From Clostridia bacterium (GTDB taxonomy: Bacteria; Bacillota_A; Clostridia; UMGS1810), in assembly GCA_017437345.1 (NCBI GenBank), contig JAFSBJ010000177.1:1-15073 (forward strand): DNA of 15,073 nt, in the 5' to 3' direction. Under the pieces are notes generated by a model, which saw only the letters and a program-made list of their open reading frames with translations, was not told where the DNA came from and searched no databases. Position 1 is the stretch's first letter, and every line of letters starts with the position of its first letter. The position numbers were made by a program, and so were the translations under genes. Positions 1 through 7,398 of the stretch are shown piece by piece.

Positions 1-1331
1 ATTTCATCATCGATATATTCTTCATAAAGTTTATATGTGTCGATATATGACTTTTGAACTTCTGTAGTTTCAACCTTCTCGTCAAACCATTCTGTCAATT
101 CTGCGCATGGCCATGAAATAAGTGTGTTGTTATTTATCATAACAGCCTGGCTCATACCTTCTTCAGGTTTGTTAAACTTCCACATACCGTCTTCTTCATA
201 GAATGTTCTTCCCAGCATACCATTTTTAAGCTGTGTAGCAACTTCAAAGCTATAGAAGTTATCAATCCATCTCATAACAGCCGCAGGATCTTCACAAGTG
301 CTTGTGATTTCGAACATATTTGTGTTAGCATATGTGATACCTAATGGGTGGAGATGTAATACAGGCTTAATCTTGCCATCAGCTGAAAGTGGCTTGATTG
401 CAATATATTCTTCCGGATTAGCAGAAATGTTTGCATCGTTCCAGTAGAAACCAACCTTAGATACCTGGTTAGCAACCTTTGCGTTAAAGCTTGCCTGGTT
501 CTGAGTCATACATTCCATATCAAGAAGACCTTCTTTGTAAAGCTTGCCATAGTAGCTAACCATTTCCTTCCATTCATTCATCACAGGAGCAAACTTAACT
601 TTTCCGTCCTGGATTGCAAGGAACTGATCCCATGTACCGTGCTTTGCTGAAACGCCCCAAGAAGATAAGAGAACTTCTGGGTAAGAATAACCTGCGTTAT
701 TATACCAAGACATTGGGATTTCATCTGCTTTGCCGTTGCCGTTAGGGTCCTGAGTCTTAAACGCCTTTAATACTTCATAAAGGTCATCAAGAGTCTCCGG
801 AACTTCTAAGCCTAACTTATCAAGCCAAGCTTTGTTGATGAAGAATGAGCTTTCATAAGCACCTGCTTCAAAGTCTGAAATTGATGGTAATGAATAAATA
901 TGTCCATCAGAAAGTGTTATGATACTCTTAGCTGTTGGATATTTTTCAAAAAGCTTCCAGAGGTTTGGAGTGTTCTTCTTTGTGATATATTCTTCGAGAG
1001 GAATTAAAATTCCTGAATTTGCATATCTAACAACTTCAACAGCGCTGAGCTTGTTACCAAAAATAACATCAGGGAAGTTAGCACCACTGTTAAGCTGAAG
1101 CTTAAGAGCTTCTCCTGTTGTTCCAACCCATTCAATGTTAAGGTCTGTGAAGCTTGCCGCGTAGTCTAAAAGTTCCTGACCAACTTCTTCAAAGCCTTTC
1201 CAGCCTGCTTCAGATGCAGCACAAGTAATTGTTTCTGTTGTTACAGTTTCTTTTTTACATCCTGCAAAGCAAGAAACAATCAAAACAACTGCAAGACATA
1301 ATGTTAAGATTTTTACAAAACTTTTTTTCAT
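1..1331 (-). CDS. ABC transporter solute-binding lipoprotein, CUT1/LplA-like (3' end off window)
   Basis: This is a membrane-anchored sugar-binding protein that would hand substrate to the two permeases encoded just upstream. The frame is open from the ATG at 1329-1331 to the window edge, giving 443 residues with the C-terminus missing. The N-terminus is a lipoprotein signal: MKK, a hydrophobic stretch to about residue 20, then FAGC with the lipidated Cys at 25. The mature part has the look of family 1 extracellular binding proteins (LplA-like): about residues 80-92 carry 'LNSGANFPDVIFG', followed by a 'SGILIPLEEYI' segment and later 'DPNGNGKADEIPMSW'. An AGAGGAGA ribosome binding site lies just before the ATG, 38 bases after the permease stop, so it is the third gene of the transporter unit. 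The usual length of about 500-560 residues fits a modest truncation. The ligand cannot be read from sequence; a glycan-derived sugar is inferred from context. Confidence 0.93.
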   Translation of the reverse strand, partial: MKKSFVKILTLCLAVVLIVSCFAGCKKETVTTETITCAASEAGWKGFEEVGQELLDYAASFTDLNIEWVGTTGEALKLQLNSGANFPDVIFGNKLSAVEVVRYANSGILIPLEEYITKKNTPNLWKLFEKYPTAKSIITLSDGHIYSLPSISDFEAGAYESSFFINKAWLDKLGLEVPETLDDLYEVLKAFKTQDPNGNGKADEIPMSWYNNAGYSYPEVLLSSWGVSAKHGTWDQFLAIQDGKVKFAPVMNEWKEMVSYYGKLYKEGLLDMECMTQNQASFNAKVANQVSKVGFYWNDANISANPEEYIAIKPLSADGKIKPVLHLHPLGITYANTNMFEITSTCEDPAAVMRWIDNFYSFEVATQLKNGMLGRTFYEEDGMWKFNKPEEGMSQAVMINNNTLISWPCAELTEWFDEKVETTEVQKSYIDTYKLYEEYIDDE

Positions 1332-1369
1332 TTTCTTGTCTCCTCTTATATATAAATTTTAATTTTTTA

Positions 1370-2260
1370 CTAACCTTTAACAGATCCAACCATAACACCT
1401 TTTACGAAGTATTTCTGGATAAACGGATATAACAAGAATACCGGGATAGATGAAATAATAACCACAGAGTATCTTGTAAGCTGTTCTGCTTTCTGAGTTT
1501 CCATAGCCATAAGAGAGCTTGCTCCAACCTCACTGGAATTTGCCTTAATCTGGTCAGTTATTGATTTTAAAACGAGCTGAAGCGGCCACTTTTTAGAATC
1601 CTGAATATAATACAAGGATGTCATATAGTTGTTCCAGAAACCGAGAGCTGTATAAAGAACTATAACTGCGATAATCGCTTTTGAAAGCGGAAGCACAATC
1701 TTGAAGAAGAATGTGAAATATGAACCGCCGTCAACCTTAATGGACTCAAACAATTCTTCAGAAACATTGGACTGGAAGAATGAACGGCAGATAATCATAT
1801 TGTAAACACTAAGACCCGGCAAGATAAGAGCCCAATAGGTGTTCATTGTTCCTAAGCTCTGGTGTAATAAATATGTAGGAATAAGGCCACCGCCGAAATA
1901 CATTGTGAATACGAAAAAGCCGTTTATAAATCTTCTTCCCGGAAGTTCTTTTCTGGAAAGAGCAAAAGCCGTTATTAAACATATAGCCATAGCTATTGAT
2001 GTTCCCCAAACAGTAAGGATAATACTGTTTTTAAAGCCTGTTACAAGTCTTGCATCTTCCAAAATCTTTGCATATCCCAAGAAAGTTACACCTTTAGGAA
2101 GAAGCATTGTCTGACCTGCCGCAACAGCGTTAGGATCACTTATTGATGCAATAAGAATAAAATAAATCGGGTATACGATAAGCGCTGTAATTATAATAAG
2201 AAAAATACTATTAAAAAATCCAAATACTTTATCTGAATCAAGTTTTTTAGTTTTAAACAA
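1370..2260 (-). CDS. Carbohydrate ABC transporter permease, LplC-like (TTG start)
   Basis: Inner-membrane permease subunit, 296 residues, of a CUT1-family sugar importer, and the partner of the permease encoded directly upstream. It shows about six hydrophobic segments, including roughly residues 15-38, 78-101, 112-132, 142-158, 192-208 and 265-282. The cytoplasmic EAA loop that contacts the ATPase is at about 169-191 (ESIKVDGGSYFTFFFKIVLP), with the conserved Gly as part of DGG. 'GGGLIPTYLL' near 123-132 and the C-terminal 'KYFVKGVMVGSVKG' are typical of the LplC/YtcP branch. The start is TTG at 2258-2260, because no in-frame ATG follows until residue 52 and a strong AAGGAGG site lies 10 bases upstream. 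That site overlaps the stop of the preceding permease, which suggests coupled translation. Assignment to CUT1 is secure; the substrate is not known. Confidence 0.94.
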   Translation of the reverse strand: MFKTKKLDSDKVFGFFNSIFLIIITALIVYPIYFILIASISDPNAVAAGQTMLLPKGVTFLGYAKILEDARLVTGFKNSIILTVWGTSIAMAICLITAFALSRKELPGRRFINGFFVFTMYFGGGLIPTYLLHQSLGTMNTYWALILPGLSVYNMIICRSFFQSNVSEELFESIKVDGGSYFTFFFKIVLPLSKAIIAVIVLYTALGFWNNYMTSLYYIQDSKKWPLQLVLKSITDQIKANSSEVGASSLMAMETQKAEQLTRYSVVIISSIPVFLLYPFIQKYFVKGVMVGSVKG

Positions 2261-2266
2261 TGTTAT

Positions 2267-2277
2267 CCCCCCTCCTT
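2267..2277 (-). promoter_or_regulatory. Ribosome binding site fused to the upstream stop codon; supports the TTG start at 2260
   Basis: On the minus strand the upstream permease stop TAA runs straight into AAGGAGGGGGG. The first TTG codon follows 10 bases after AAGGAGG, or 7 bases after the G-run. No ATG or GTG lies in frame within the next 50 codons, so this site decides a TTG start. Confidence 0.75.
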
Positions 2278-3229
2278 AGAAAATTGAGTTGTCGCTTAAC
2301 TTGTTGGCAATACCATTAACTATTAAAAGCAATGAAATGTTTGCAAGGTTGTTAAACAAAGATATAGCCGTCGAGAATGCGAAGTCGCCCTTAATAAGAC
2401 CAAGCTCATAAGCATATGTTCCGATTACGTCGGAAGCACCTCTGTTAAGGTCAGTCTGAATCAAAAGCATCTTATCTACACCAACTGAAAGAAGGTGTCC
2501 GCACTGCAAAATGAGAAGGATAACGATTGTATCGCGAAGAGCAGGAAGTTCAATGCTCCAGATGATTCTGAGTCTTGTTGCGCCGTCAATCTTTGCAGCT
2601 TCAAGCTGTTCCTGGTCAACAGAAGATAATGCAGATAAATACATAACCGCACTATATCCAAGACCTGCCCAGATACCGGTTATAACATAAATCGGAAGAA
2701 CATATTTATCCTCTCCGAAGAAAAGGATTTTCTCGCCTGTAAATTTCTCAACAAGAATGTTGATAATACCTGAATTTGGAGCAAGTAAAACAACAGCCAT
2801 GGTCATAACAATAACCACTGAGAACAAATACGGGATATATGTAACGTTCTGAATAAACTTCTTTCTTCTTATATGCTGAACCTGGTTTAAAGATAAAGCA
2901 AAGATAAGAGGCAACGGGAACAATAACACCTGGGAAACCATAGAAATCTTAATGGTATTCCAGATAATTCTCATACTGTTCGGAGAAGCAAAAAATCTCC
3001 TGAAATGTTCAAAACCTATCCAAGGAGCCTGGCTGATCGGTCTTCCCGGCATAAATCTCTTAAAAGCAAGAGTAATACCATAAATCGGGTAGTAGTGGAA
3101 TATAAGCATGCCAACCACAGCCGGAATTAAAAATACATACAATTGCCAGCATTTTAAAATTCTTTTAAGCAAAGATTCTTTCTTAATTGAAAGAATTGCT
3201 ACATCACCATTATTTTTTTGCAATTTCAT
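2276..3229 (-). CDS. Carbohydrate ABC transporter permease, LplB-like
   Basis: First permease of the CUT1 sugar importer, 317 residues. It has an N-terminal basic segment, then hydrophobic helices near residues 30-48, 90-112, 132-150, 178-200, 232-250 and 285-305. 'FHYYPIYGITLAFKRF' at 44-59 is typical of LplB. The EAA loop is at about 207-230 (EQLEAAKIDGATRLRIIWSI), close to consensus. The open frame continues upstream to an ATG at 3293-3295, but the extra 22 residues lie across a good promoter and have no ribosome binding site. The ATG at 3227-3229 follows an AGAGGAAG site and gives the usual family length, so I chose it. The stop overlaps the next gene's ribosome binding site. No ATP-binding subunit is nearby; in such systems a shared MsmX/MsmK-type ATPase usually serves several importers. 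Confidence 0.92.
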   Translation of the reverse strand: MKLQKNNGDVAILSIKKESLLKRILKCWQLYVFLIPAVVGMLIFHYYPIYGITLAFKRFMPGRPISQAPWIGFEHFRRFFASPNSMRIIWNTIKISMVSQVLLFPLPLIFALSLNQVQHIRRKKFIQNVTYIPYLFSVVIVMTMAVVLLAPNSGIINILVEKFTGEKILFFGEDKYVLPIYVITGIWAGLGYSAVMYLSALSSVDQEQLEAAKIDGATRLRIIWSIELPALRDTIVILLILQCGHLLSVGVDKMLLIQTDLNRGASDVIGTYAYELGLIKGDFAFSTAISLFNNLANISLLLIVNGIANKLSDNSIF

Positions 3230-3247
3230 CTTCCTCTCGTAAGTTTT

Positions 3248-3276
3248 ATTATAATGCACTACTCTAATGATAACAA
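3248..3276 (-). promoter_or_regulatory. Sigma-A-type promoter of the transporter genes
   Basis: Read on the minus strand: TTGTTA (3271-3276), a 17-base spacer, then a perfect TATAAT (3248-3253). The predicted start site near 3241 leaves a leader of only about 12 bases before the ATG at 3229. An A/T-tract region at 3281-3326 sits upstream where an UP element could lie. It would let the importer be made independently of the enzyme genes upstream, though read-through from them is possible because no clear terminator separates them. The call rests on motif match only. Confidence 0.6.
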
Positions 3277-3354
3277 AATGCAACAAAAAAATCAAGTAAA
3301 ATTAGGACAATTTTTTTTAATTTTTCGGACATCTTTTGTAAAATTTGCGTTTTA

Positions 3355-4854
3355 CTACTCAATATAGTACACTTTTGCGTCTTTATCCCCCATTGTTTCC
3401 TGAACAAATTCTTCAGCATTAGGGTAAAAACCAACGATTTCCGGCTCTTTTTCTTTGTTAGAGCCATATTGCCCGAGAGTCATTCCATATTTCTGAACAT
3501 ATGTATTGTTATACATTGTTGGAAGACTTGTTTCTTCCTCTGCAACTATGTGGAAAATTCTGTATGCACTCTTGTAGAAAATATTATCGTGAATAGAGAA
3601 GTTTCTTGCAGTATTTGTGTAGCTCCAGCCTTTAATGTGAGCAGGAGTATGCGTATTATGGCGTTGCTGTCCCCAGCCACATCCTGCATTTGTCATAATA
3701 TTACCGCAGATTTCGCAGTTTTCGATATAACTTTCTGTATCTCCCATAGTCTGGTTTAAGAAATATTCAACAGAATATACGCTTGTATCGATAACATTGT
3801 TGCTATATCTTATATTCTTTAATTCGTATTTCTTACCATTTGTTGTAATCTGATGAGTAACTGCTGCGTCATACTGTTGGTAGAAATAACAGTTATCCAC
3901 TACATAATCATTACAAGCACCATAACATTCAATAGCATTGCCGTAACGGGTTACACTGCCTCTTCTGCCCTGGGGATAGTTTGGATCTGTTCCGAAATAA
4001 TGCTGAATTGTTCCACCAATCCACCCAATTTCACTGTTGGTTACATGAGTTCCCATTCCGCCCGTAACGCCAAAATTCGCATACTTGATACAAACATTAT
4101 CAATGTGAACATTTTGTCTTCTACCTGTTGAGAATATAGTTCTCTTTGCAACTGCTTCAATTGTATCGAATACTTCACCTGGGTTACCCTTGTCGCAACG
4201 GAGATAGAGGTCGCCTTTTGTTTCAAGGTCAACAATTGGAACTAAGAAGCTTTCGCCTTTAGATTCTCCATCGGGATCTGACCATTTTACACGAATATCA
4301 CAGAATAAATCAAGATCCTCTGTCATTTCATCTGCCATAATAAACGGCTTATTTTCATCTTCACGACATACGAACATACCATTTCTGTAAGAAGGTATTA
4401 ATTTGCGACAATGAGCCTCACCGTCATTAAAAACGAGAGTTCCGCAGTCAAGGATTTCTTCGTTAAGTTTCCAAATGTTATGGTCTTTGTCAAAAAGTGT
4501 CCACTGAGATGGGTTAGAAAGACTTCTGTCCCAACCATAAAACTTTGGTTTTTCGCCTTCGCCGTATGCGAAATATGTAACTTCTGACTGAGTTGCTACT
4601 GCCCCGCGGAAAACATCTCCTCTCTTAAAACAAACACCATCTCCCGGATTGAGCTCTGTTGTAGAAACTTTTTCAAGGCTCTTCCAAGGAGTCTGCGGAG
4701 TCTTTCCGTCGTTGTCATCGTTTCCGCTTGTGCTTACATAGTAAACTGCACCCGAAACCTTTATTTCATCCTTTGTGTTACGGATTTCAGCTATTCTTCG
4801 CTCCGCAAGTTCTTCAAATTTCGCCAATACTTCTTTTGTTGCTTTTTCCATCAT
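3355..4854 (-). CDS. Right-handed parallel beta-helix protein without signal peptide (putative cytoplasmic polysaccharide lyase or glycosidase)
   Basis: A 499-residue protein with the architecture of pectate-lyase-like beta-helix enzymes. After a charged helical N-terminus (residues 1-30), the signature 'YYVSTSGNDDNDGKTPQTPW' at 38-57 is the N-terminal cap seen in many beta-helix glycan-active proteins. Asn-rich coil-turns typical of helix rungs follow from about 240 to 455 ('NVHIDNVCIKYANFGV', 'NDYVVDNCYFYQQYDAAV', 'NCEICGNIMTNAGCGW', 'NFSIHDNIFYKSAYRIF'). There is no signal peptide or lipobox, so it should act in the cytoplasm on an imported oligosaccharide. Its place between an aldo/keto reductase and a sugar importer supports that. 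The start is the first of two adjacent ATGs, 7 bases after AGAGGG. Cys recurs at several rung positions. I cannot assign a lyase or glycosidase family or catalytic residues; an epimerase-like or purely structural role is also possible. Confidence 0.82.
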   Translation of the reverse strand: MMEKATKEVLAKFEELAERRIAEIRNTKDEIKVSGAVYYVSTSGNDDNDGKTPQTPWKSLEKVSTTELNPGDGVCFKRGDVFRGAVATQSEVTYFAYGEGEKPKFYGWDRSLSNPSQWTLFDKDHNIWKLNEEILDCGTLVFNDGEAHCRKLIPSYRNGMFVCREDENKPFIMADEMTEDLDLFCDIRVKWSDPDGESKGESFLVPIVDLETKGDLYLRCDKGNPGEVFDTIEAVAKRTIFSTGRRQNVHIDNVCIKYANFGVTGGMGTHVTNSEIGWIGGTIQHYFGTDPNYPQGRRGSVTRYGNAIECYGACNDYVVDNCYFYQQYDAAVTHQITTNGKKYELKNIRYSNNVIDTSVYSVEYFLNQTMGDTESYIENCEICGNIMTNAGCGWGQQRHNTHTPAHIKGWSYTNTARNFSIHDNIFYKSAYRIFHIVAEEETSLPTMYNNTYVQKYGMTLGQYGSNKEKEPEIVGFYPNAEEFVQETMGDKDAKVYYIE

Positions 4855-4884
4855 AACAATACCCTCTTTAATTATTATATTTGC

Positions 4885-5817
4885 CTACTCTTTTTCCCAT
4901 TCGCTTGGGTTTATAACTCTTGGGTCCATAACTTCAAAAAGACCACGAATTTCTTCCATTTCTGCATCGCCAAAGCGAACAGTATTTTCAAAAAGCTCAA
5001 CATTTTGTTCAACCTGTTCTACCTTTTCGCTGCCAAGAACCAAGCCGTGGATGCCTTTAAGAGAAAGCACAAAAGACATTGCAAGTTCAGCAGGAGTCAA
5101 TTTGTATTTTTCACAAAGTCCGTGGAATTTCTTAAGAGGCTCAACGCAATAATCCATATGAGCTGGAAGGTCGTCAGGATTACGGAAAATTAACCCCTGT
5201 AAATAAACGCTTCTTACAAAAACCATCATTCCTGATTTTTCAAGCTCAGATAGTCCGCCGTTTGTAATCTGAGTCCAGTCAAAAATATTCATAGGAATCT
5301 GAGTTGCATCAAATCCTGACTCTGCAAGTTCTTTCCAATTGTGGTAAGAATACACAGATGCACCCGCATATTTAATCAAGCCTTCATCTTTTAACGCCTG
5401 AAAAACCTTCATCATATTTTCGCGGTCATTGGTATAATCATCAAAACGATGGAGCATTAAAACATCAATGGTTTCTACTCCTAGTTTTCTTCTTGATTCT
5501 TCTACCTTTGCAAAAACATCTGCCTTTAAAGCATCATAAGATGAATGGTCAAGATCCATCATTTTTGTAACGATAGTAGGTCTTTTTTCTTGCGGAATGG
5601 TTTTGAGCCACTCGCCGATTATTTCTTCCGATTCTCCGTATCCGCTTGCTGTATCAAGAATATTGATTCCTTTTTCTATTGCGCAGTCAAGAATTTTAAA
5701 AGCCTCTTCTCTGTCGGGCTGCCCTCCTGCATTGTTTATGCCATAAGGAACTCCAAGCTGAACAGTTCCAAGCTGAAGTCTTGAAAATTCAAGACCTTTA
5801 ACTGATATCTTTTCCAT
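4885..5817 (-). CDS. Aldo/keto reductase
   Basis: NAD(P)H-dependent oxidoreductase of the AKR superfamily, 310 residues and of normal length, with a predicted cytosolic TIM barrel. The catalytic tetrad can be read: Asp55 and Tyr60 in 'LDTASGYGESE', Lys85 in 'IVTKMM' and His123 in 'DVLMLHR'. The first strand is 'LQLGTVQLGVPYGI', and the C-terminal cofactor region includes 'GLVLGSEKVEQVEQNVELF' at about 265-283. It likely reduces a sugar aldehyde or ketone, or oxidises the reverse, but the sequence does not tell which. An AAGGAGAT site precedes the ATG. The gene lies 26 bases after the SDR stop and 30 bases before the beta-helix gene, so the three are almost certainly co-transcribed. Pairing with the SDR suggests a two-step oxidation/reduction that moves or epimerises a carbonyl. 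Confidence 0.93.
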   Translation of the reverse strand: MEKISVKGLEFSRLQLGTVQLGVPYGINNAGGQPDREEAFKILDCAIEKGINILDTASGYGESEEIIGEWLKTIPQEKRPTIVTKMMDLDHSSYDALKADVFAKVEESRRKLGVETIDVLMLHRFDDYTNDRENMMKVFQALKDEGLIKYAGASVYSYHNWKELAESGFDATQIPMNIFDWTQITNGGLSELEKSGMMVFVRSVYLQGLIFRNPDDLPAHMDYCVEPLKKFHGLCEKYKLTPAELAMSFVLSLKGIHGLVLGSEKVEQVEQNVELFENTVRFGDAEMEEIRGLFEVMDPRVINPSEWEKE

Positions 5818-5843
5818 AGTAAAATCTCCTTAAAAGCTATATC

Positions 5844-6629
5844 TTACCAAGCTGTCCAGCCGCCGTCAACTGTGATGTTAGAGCCTGTCATAAATGAAGA
5901 TGCATCAGATGCAAGAAGGAGCACAGCCCCTGACATTTCATAGCTCTGTCCAAATCTTTCAAGCATAGTTTTTCCTGCAAGTTTTGCATTAAATTCCATA
6001 TCATTCTGGTTTGCAGGGTTCGGGAATGGACCCGGTGTTACACAGTTAACACGGATACCGTACTGAGCAAGAGCGCCTGCTGAATAGCGTGTAAGCTGAG
6101 CAACACCTGCTTTACCTGCACCATAGTTCGGTGGCTGTTTCTGTGGGTTATCCCCGTATATACGGAGGTCAGGGGAAACAACGCCATACATTGAGCAGTA
6201 GTTGATAATAGAACCACCTGTTTCCTTCATATATTTAACAACTTCACGAGTGCAACGGAATACAGAGTTAAGAGCTCCGTCTATTCCTTTTTCCCAAGTT
6301 TCATCATCCATAAATTCAAGCTGGCTTGCTTCTCCGTAGCCTGCACCAAAAGTTGCGCAGTTTACCAAAACATCAATTCTGCCGAATTTTTCATATACTG
6401 TTTTAAAGCAGTTTGCAATAGACTCAGTTGATGAAATATCACAGTCTACCTCTAAATCGCATACCGGTTTTTCTTCCCCTTCCCAACGAGCTGTCATAGG
6501 GATGCCGGCAATTACTACAGTTGCGCCGAAATCCTTTAACGCCTTAACATTCTCTGCGCCTAAGTAACCTGCTCCGCCTGTAACAATAGCAACTTTTCCT
6601 GTTAAATCAAATAACTTTTTGTAATCCAT
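5844..6629 (-). CDS. SDR-family oxidoreductase
   Basis: Classical short-chain dehydrogenase/reductase, 261 residues. The Rossmann glycine motif TGGAGYLG is at 17-24, the adenine-contacting Asp in 'DCDISS' near 64, and the catalytic residues are Asn121, Ser146 ('YCSMYG'), Tyr169 and Lys173 ('NYGAGKAG'). 'RVNCVTPGPF' at 193-202 and 'FMTGSNITVDGGW' near the C-terminus are standard. Two deviations: the usual NNAG stretch is NCAT (90-93), and the residue after the second beta strand is Ala-Gly rather than the Asp typical of NAD-users, so cofactor choice is uncertain. Similar SDRs work on sugar acids and ketoses (gluconate 5-dehydrogenase or KduD type), but that is only an analogy. Its AAAGGAGAT site lies in the last codons of the activase gene and its ATG is one base after that gene's stop, so translation is probably coupled. 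Confidence 0.94.
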   Translation of the reverse strand: MDYKKLFDLTGKVAIVTGGAGYLGAENVKALKDFGATVVIAGIPMTARWEGEEKPVCDLEVDCDISSTESIANCFKTVYEKFGRIDVLVNCATFGAGYGEASQLEFMDDETWEKGIDGALNSVFRCTREVVKYMKETGGSIINYCSMYGVVSPDLRIYGDNPQKQPPNYGAGKAGVAQLTRYSAGALAQYGIRVNCVTPGPFPNPANQNDMEFNAKLAGKTMLERFGQSYEMSGAVLLLASDASSFMTGSNITVDGGWTAW

Positions 6630-6630
6630 T

Positions 6631-7398
6631 TTACATATCTCCTTTAAATAAATTAAAATCTAACCCAACCATAGGATATTTAGCCCCTGCCATTTTATTG
6701 AAAGGAAGCTTTTCCCAGGGGGAATTTTTTATTATTTTTTGTATTTTTTTTAAATTTTCTTCTGTGTCAGTAATATTTGGAATAAGCGGTGTTCTTATTA
6801 TGTATTCCTTGCCGCTTTTCGCTAAATACTCAAAATTTTTAAGTATTATATCGTTATATACACCTGTATATTTCTTATGCTCTTCTCTGTCTGCAATCTT
6901 TATGTCCATCATAACAAAGTCGCACAAATCTATAACTTTCTTAAAGGTGTCTTCATCCGCAAAACCGCTGGTCTGGATTGCCTTATGCATTTTCACTTTT
7001 TCAAAAAGCTCACAGACAAAATCCGCCTGCATAAGAGGTTCTCCCCCTGAAACAGTTAAACCACCGCCGTTTTTTATGTAAAAATCCGCATTTTGCATCA
7101 GCTTTTTAGCTAACTTTTCCGCCGTATATTCAACACCCGAAATGCTTATAAGTCCATTGGGGCAGGCATAAATACATCGGTCGAAAGGCTTACATTCTTC
7201 GTGGTCGCACTTTTCAAGACATCTTCCGCAGTGTCCGCAAAGAGTATGTTTTATCATAAGCTGAGGCTCCGGGCTTAGTCCTTCCGGATTGTGGCACCAA
7301 AGGCACCGAAGAGGACAGCCTTTTAAAAAGACCGTAACTCTCGGGCCTGGCCCATCGTGGAGCGAAAACTCCTTTATATCAAAAACTATACCTGTCAT
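6631..7398 (-). CDS. Glycyl radical enzyme activating protein (radical SAM activase)
   Basis: Uses a [4Fe-4S] cluster and S-adenosylmethionine to install the glycyl radical on the enzyme encoded just upstream. In its 255 residues the radical-SAM motif CxxxCxxC is Cys28, Cys32 and Cys35, inside the hallmark 'FLKGCPLRCLWCHNPEG'. The SAM-contacting 'SGGEP' is at 117-121, 'QTSG' at 142-145 and 'DIK' at 165-167, and 'LPFNKMAGAKYPMVG' near the C-terminus matches activases. A ferredoxin-like insert (54-79) holds seven cysteines (54, 57, 60, 64, 69, 75, 79), as in activases of the dehydratase type, whereas classical PFL activase lacks this insert. Two full auxiliary clusters would need eight. The ATG overlaps the glycyl radical enzyme stop as ATGA, so the pair is translationally coupled, which makes the substrate assignment firm. 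Confidence 0.96.
   Translation of the reverse strand: MTGIVFDIKEFSLHDGPGPRVTVFLKGCPLRCLWCHNPEGLSPEPQLMIKHTLCGHCGRCLEKCDHEECKPFDRCIYACPNGLISISGVEYTAEKLAKKLMQNADFYIKNGGGLTVSGGEPLMQADFVCELFEKVKMHKAIQTSGFADEDTFKKVIDLCDFVMMDIKIADREEHKKYTGVYNDIILKNFEYLAKSGKEYIIRTPLIPNITDTEENLKKIQKIIKNSPWEKLPFNKMAGAKYPMVGLDFNLFKGDM

Noticed and set aside
3229..3295. Extension of the LplB-like permease to an upstream ATG at 3295
   Set aside because: The extension covers a TTGTTA-N17-TATAAT promoter, has no ribosome binding site and adds 22 residues not expected in the family.
3338..3355. Hairpin GTAAAA-N6-TTTTAC after the beta-helix gene as a terminator
   Set aside because: The six-pair stem is mostly A-T and no T-run follows on the minus strand, so it is too weak to call.
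4775..5152. Plus-strand open frame of 125 codons, antisense to the beta-helix and aldo/keto reductase genes
   Set aside because: It has a Ser-rich antisense composition, spans two real genes and their gap, and has no plausible start signal.
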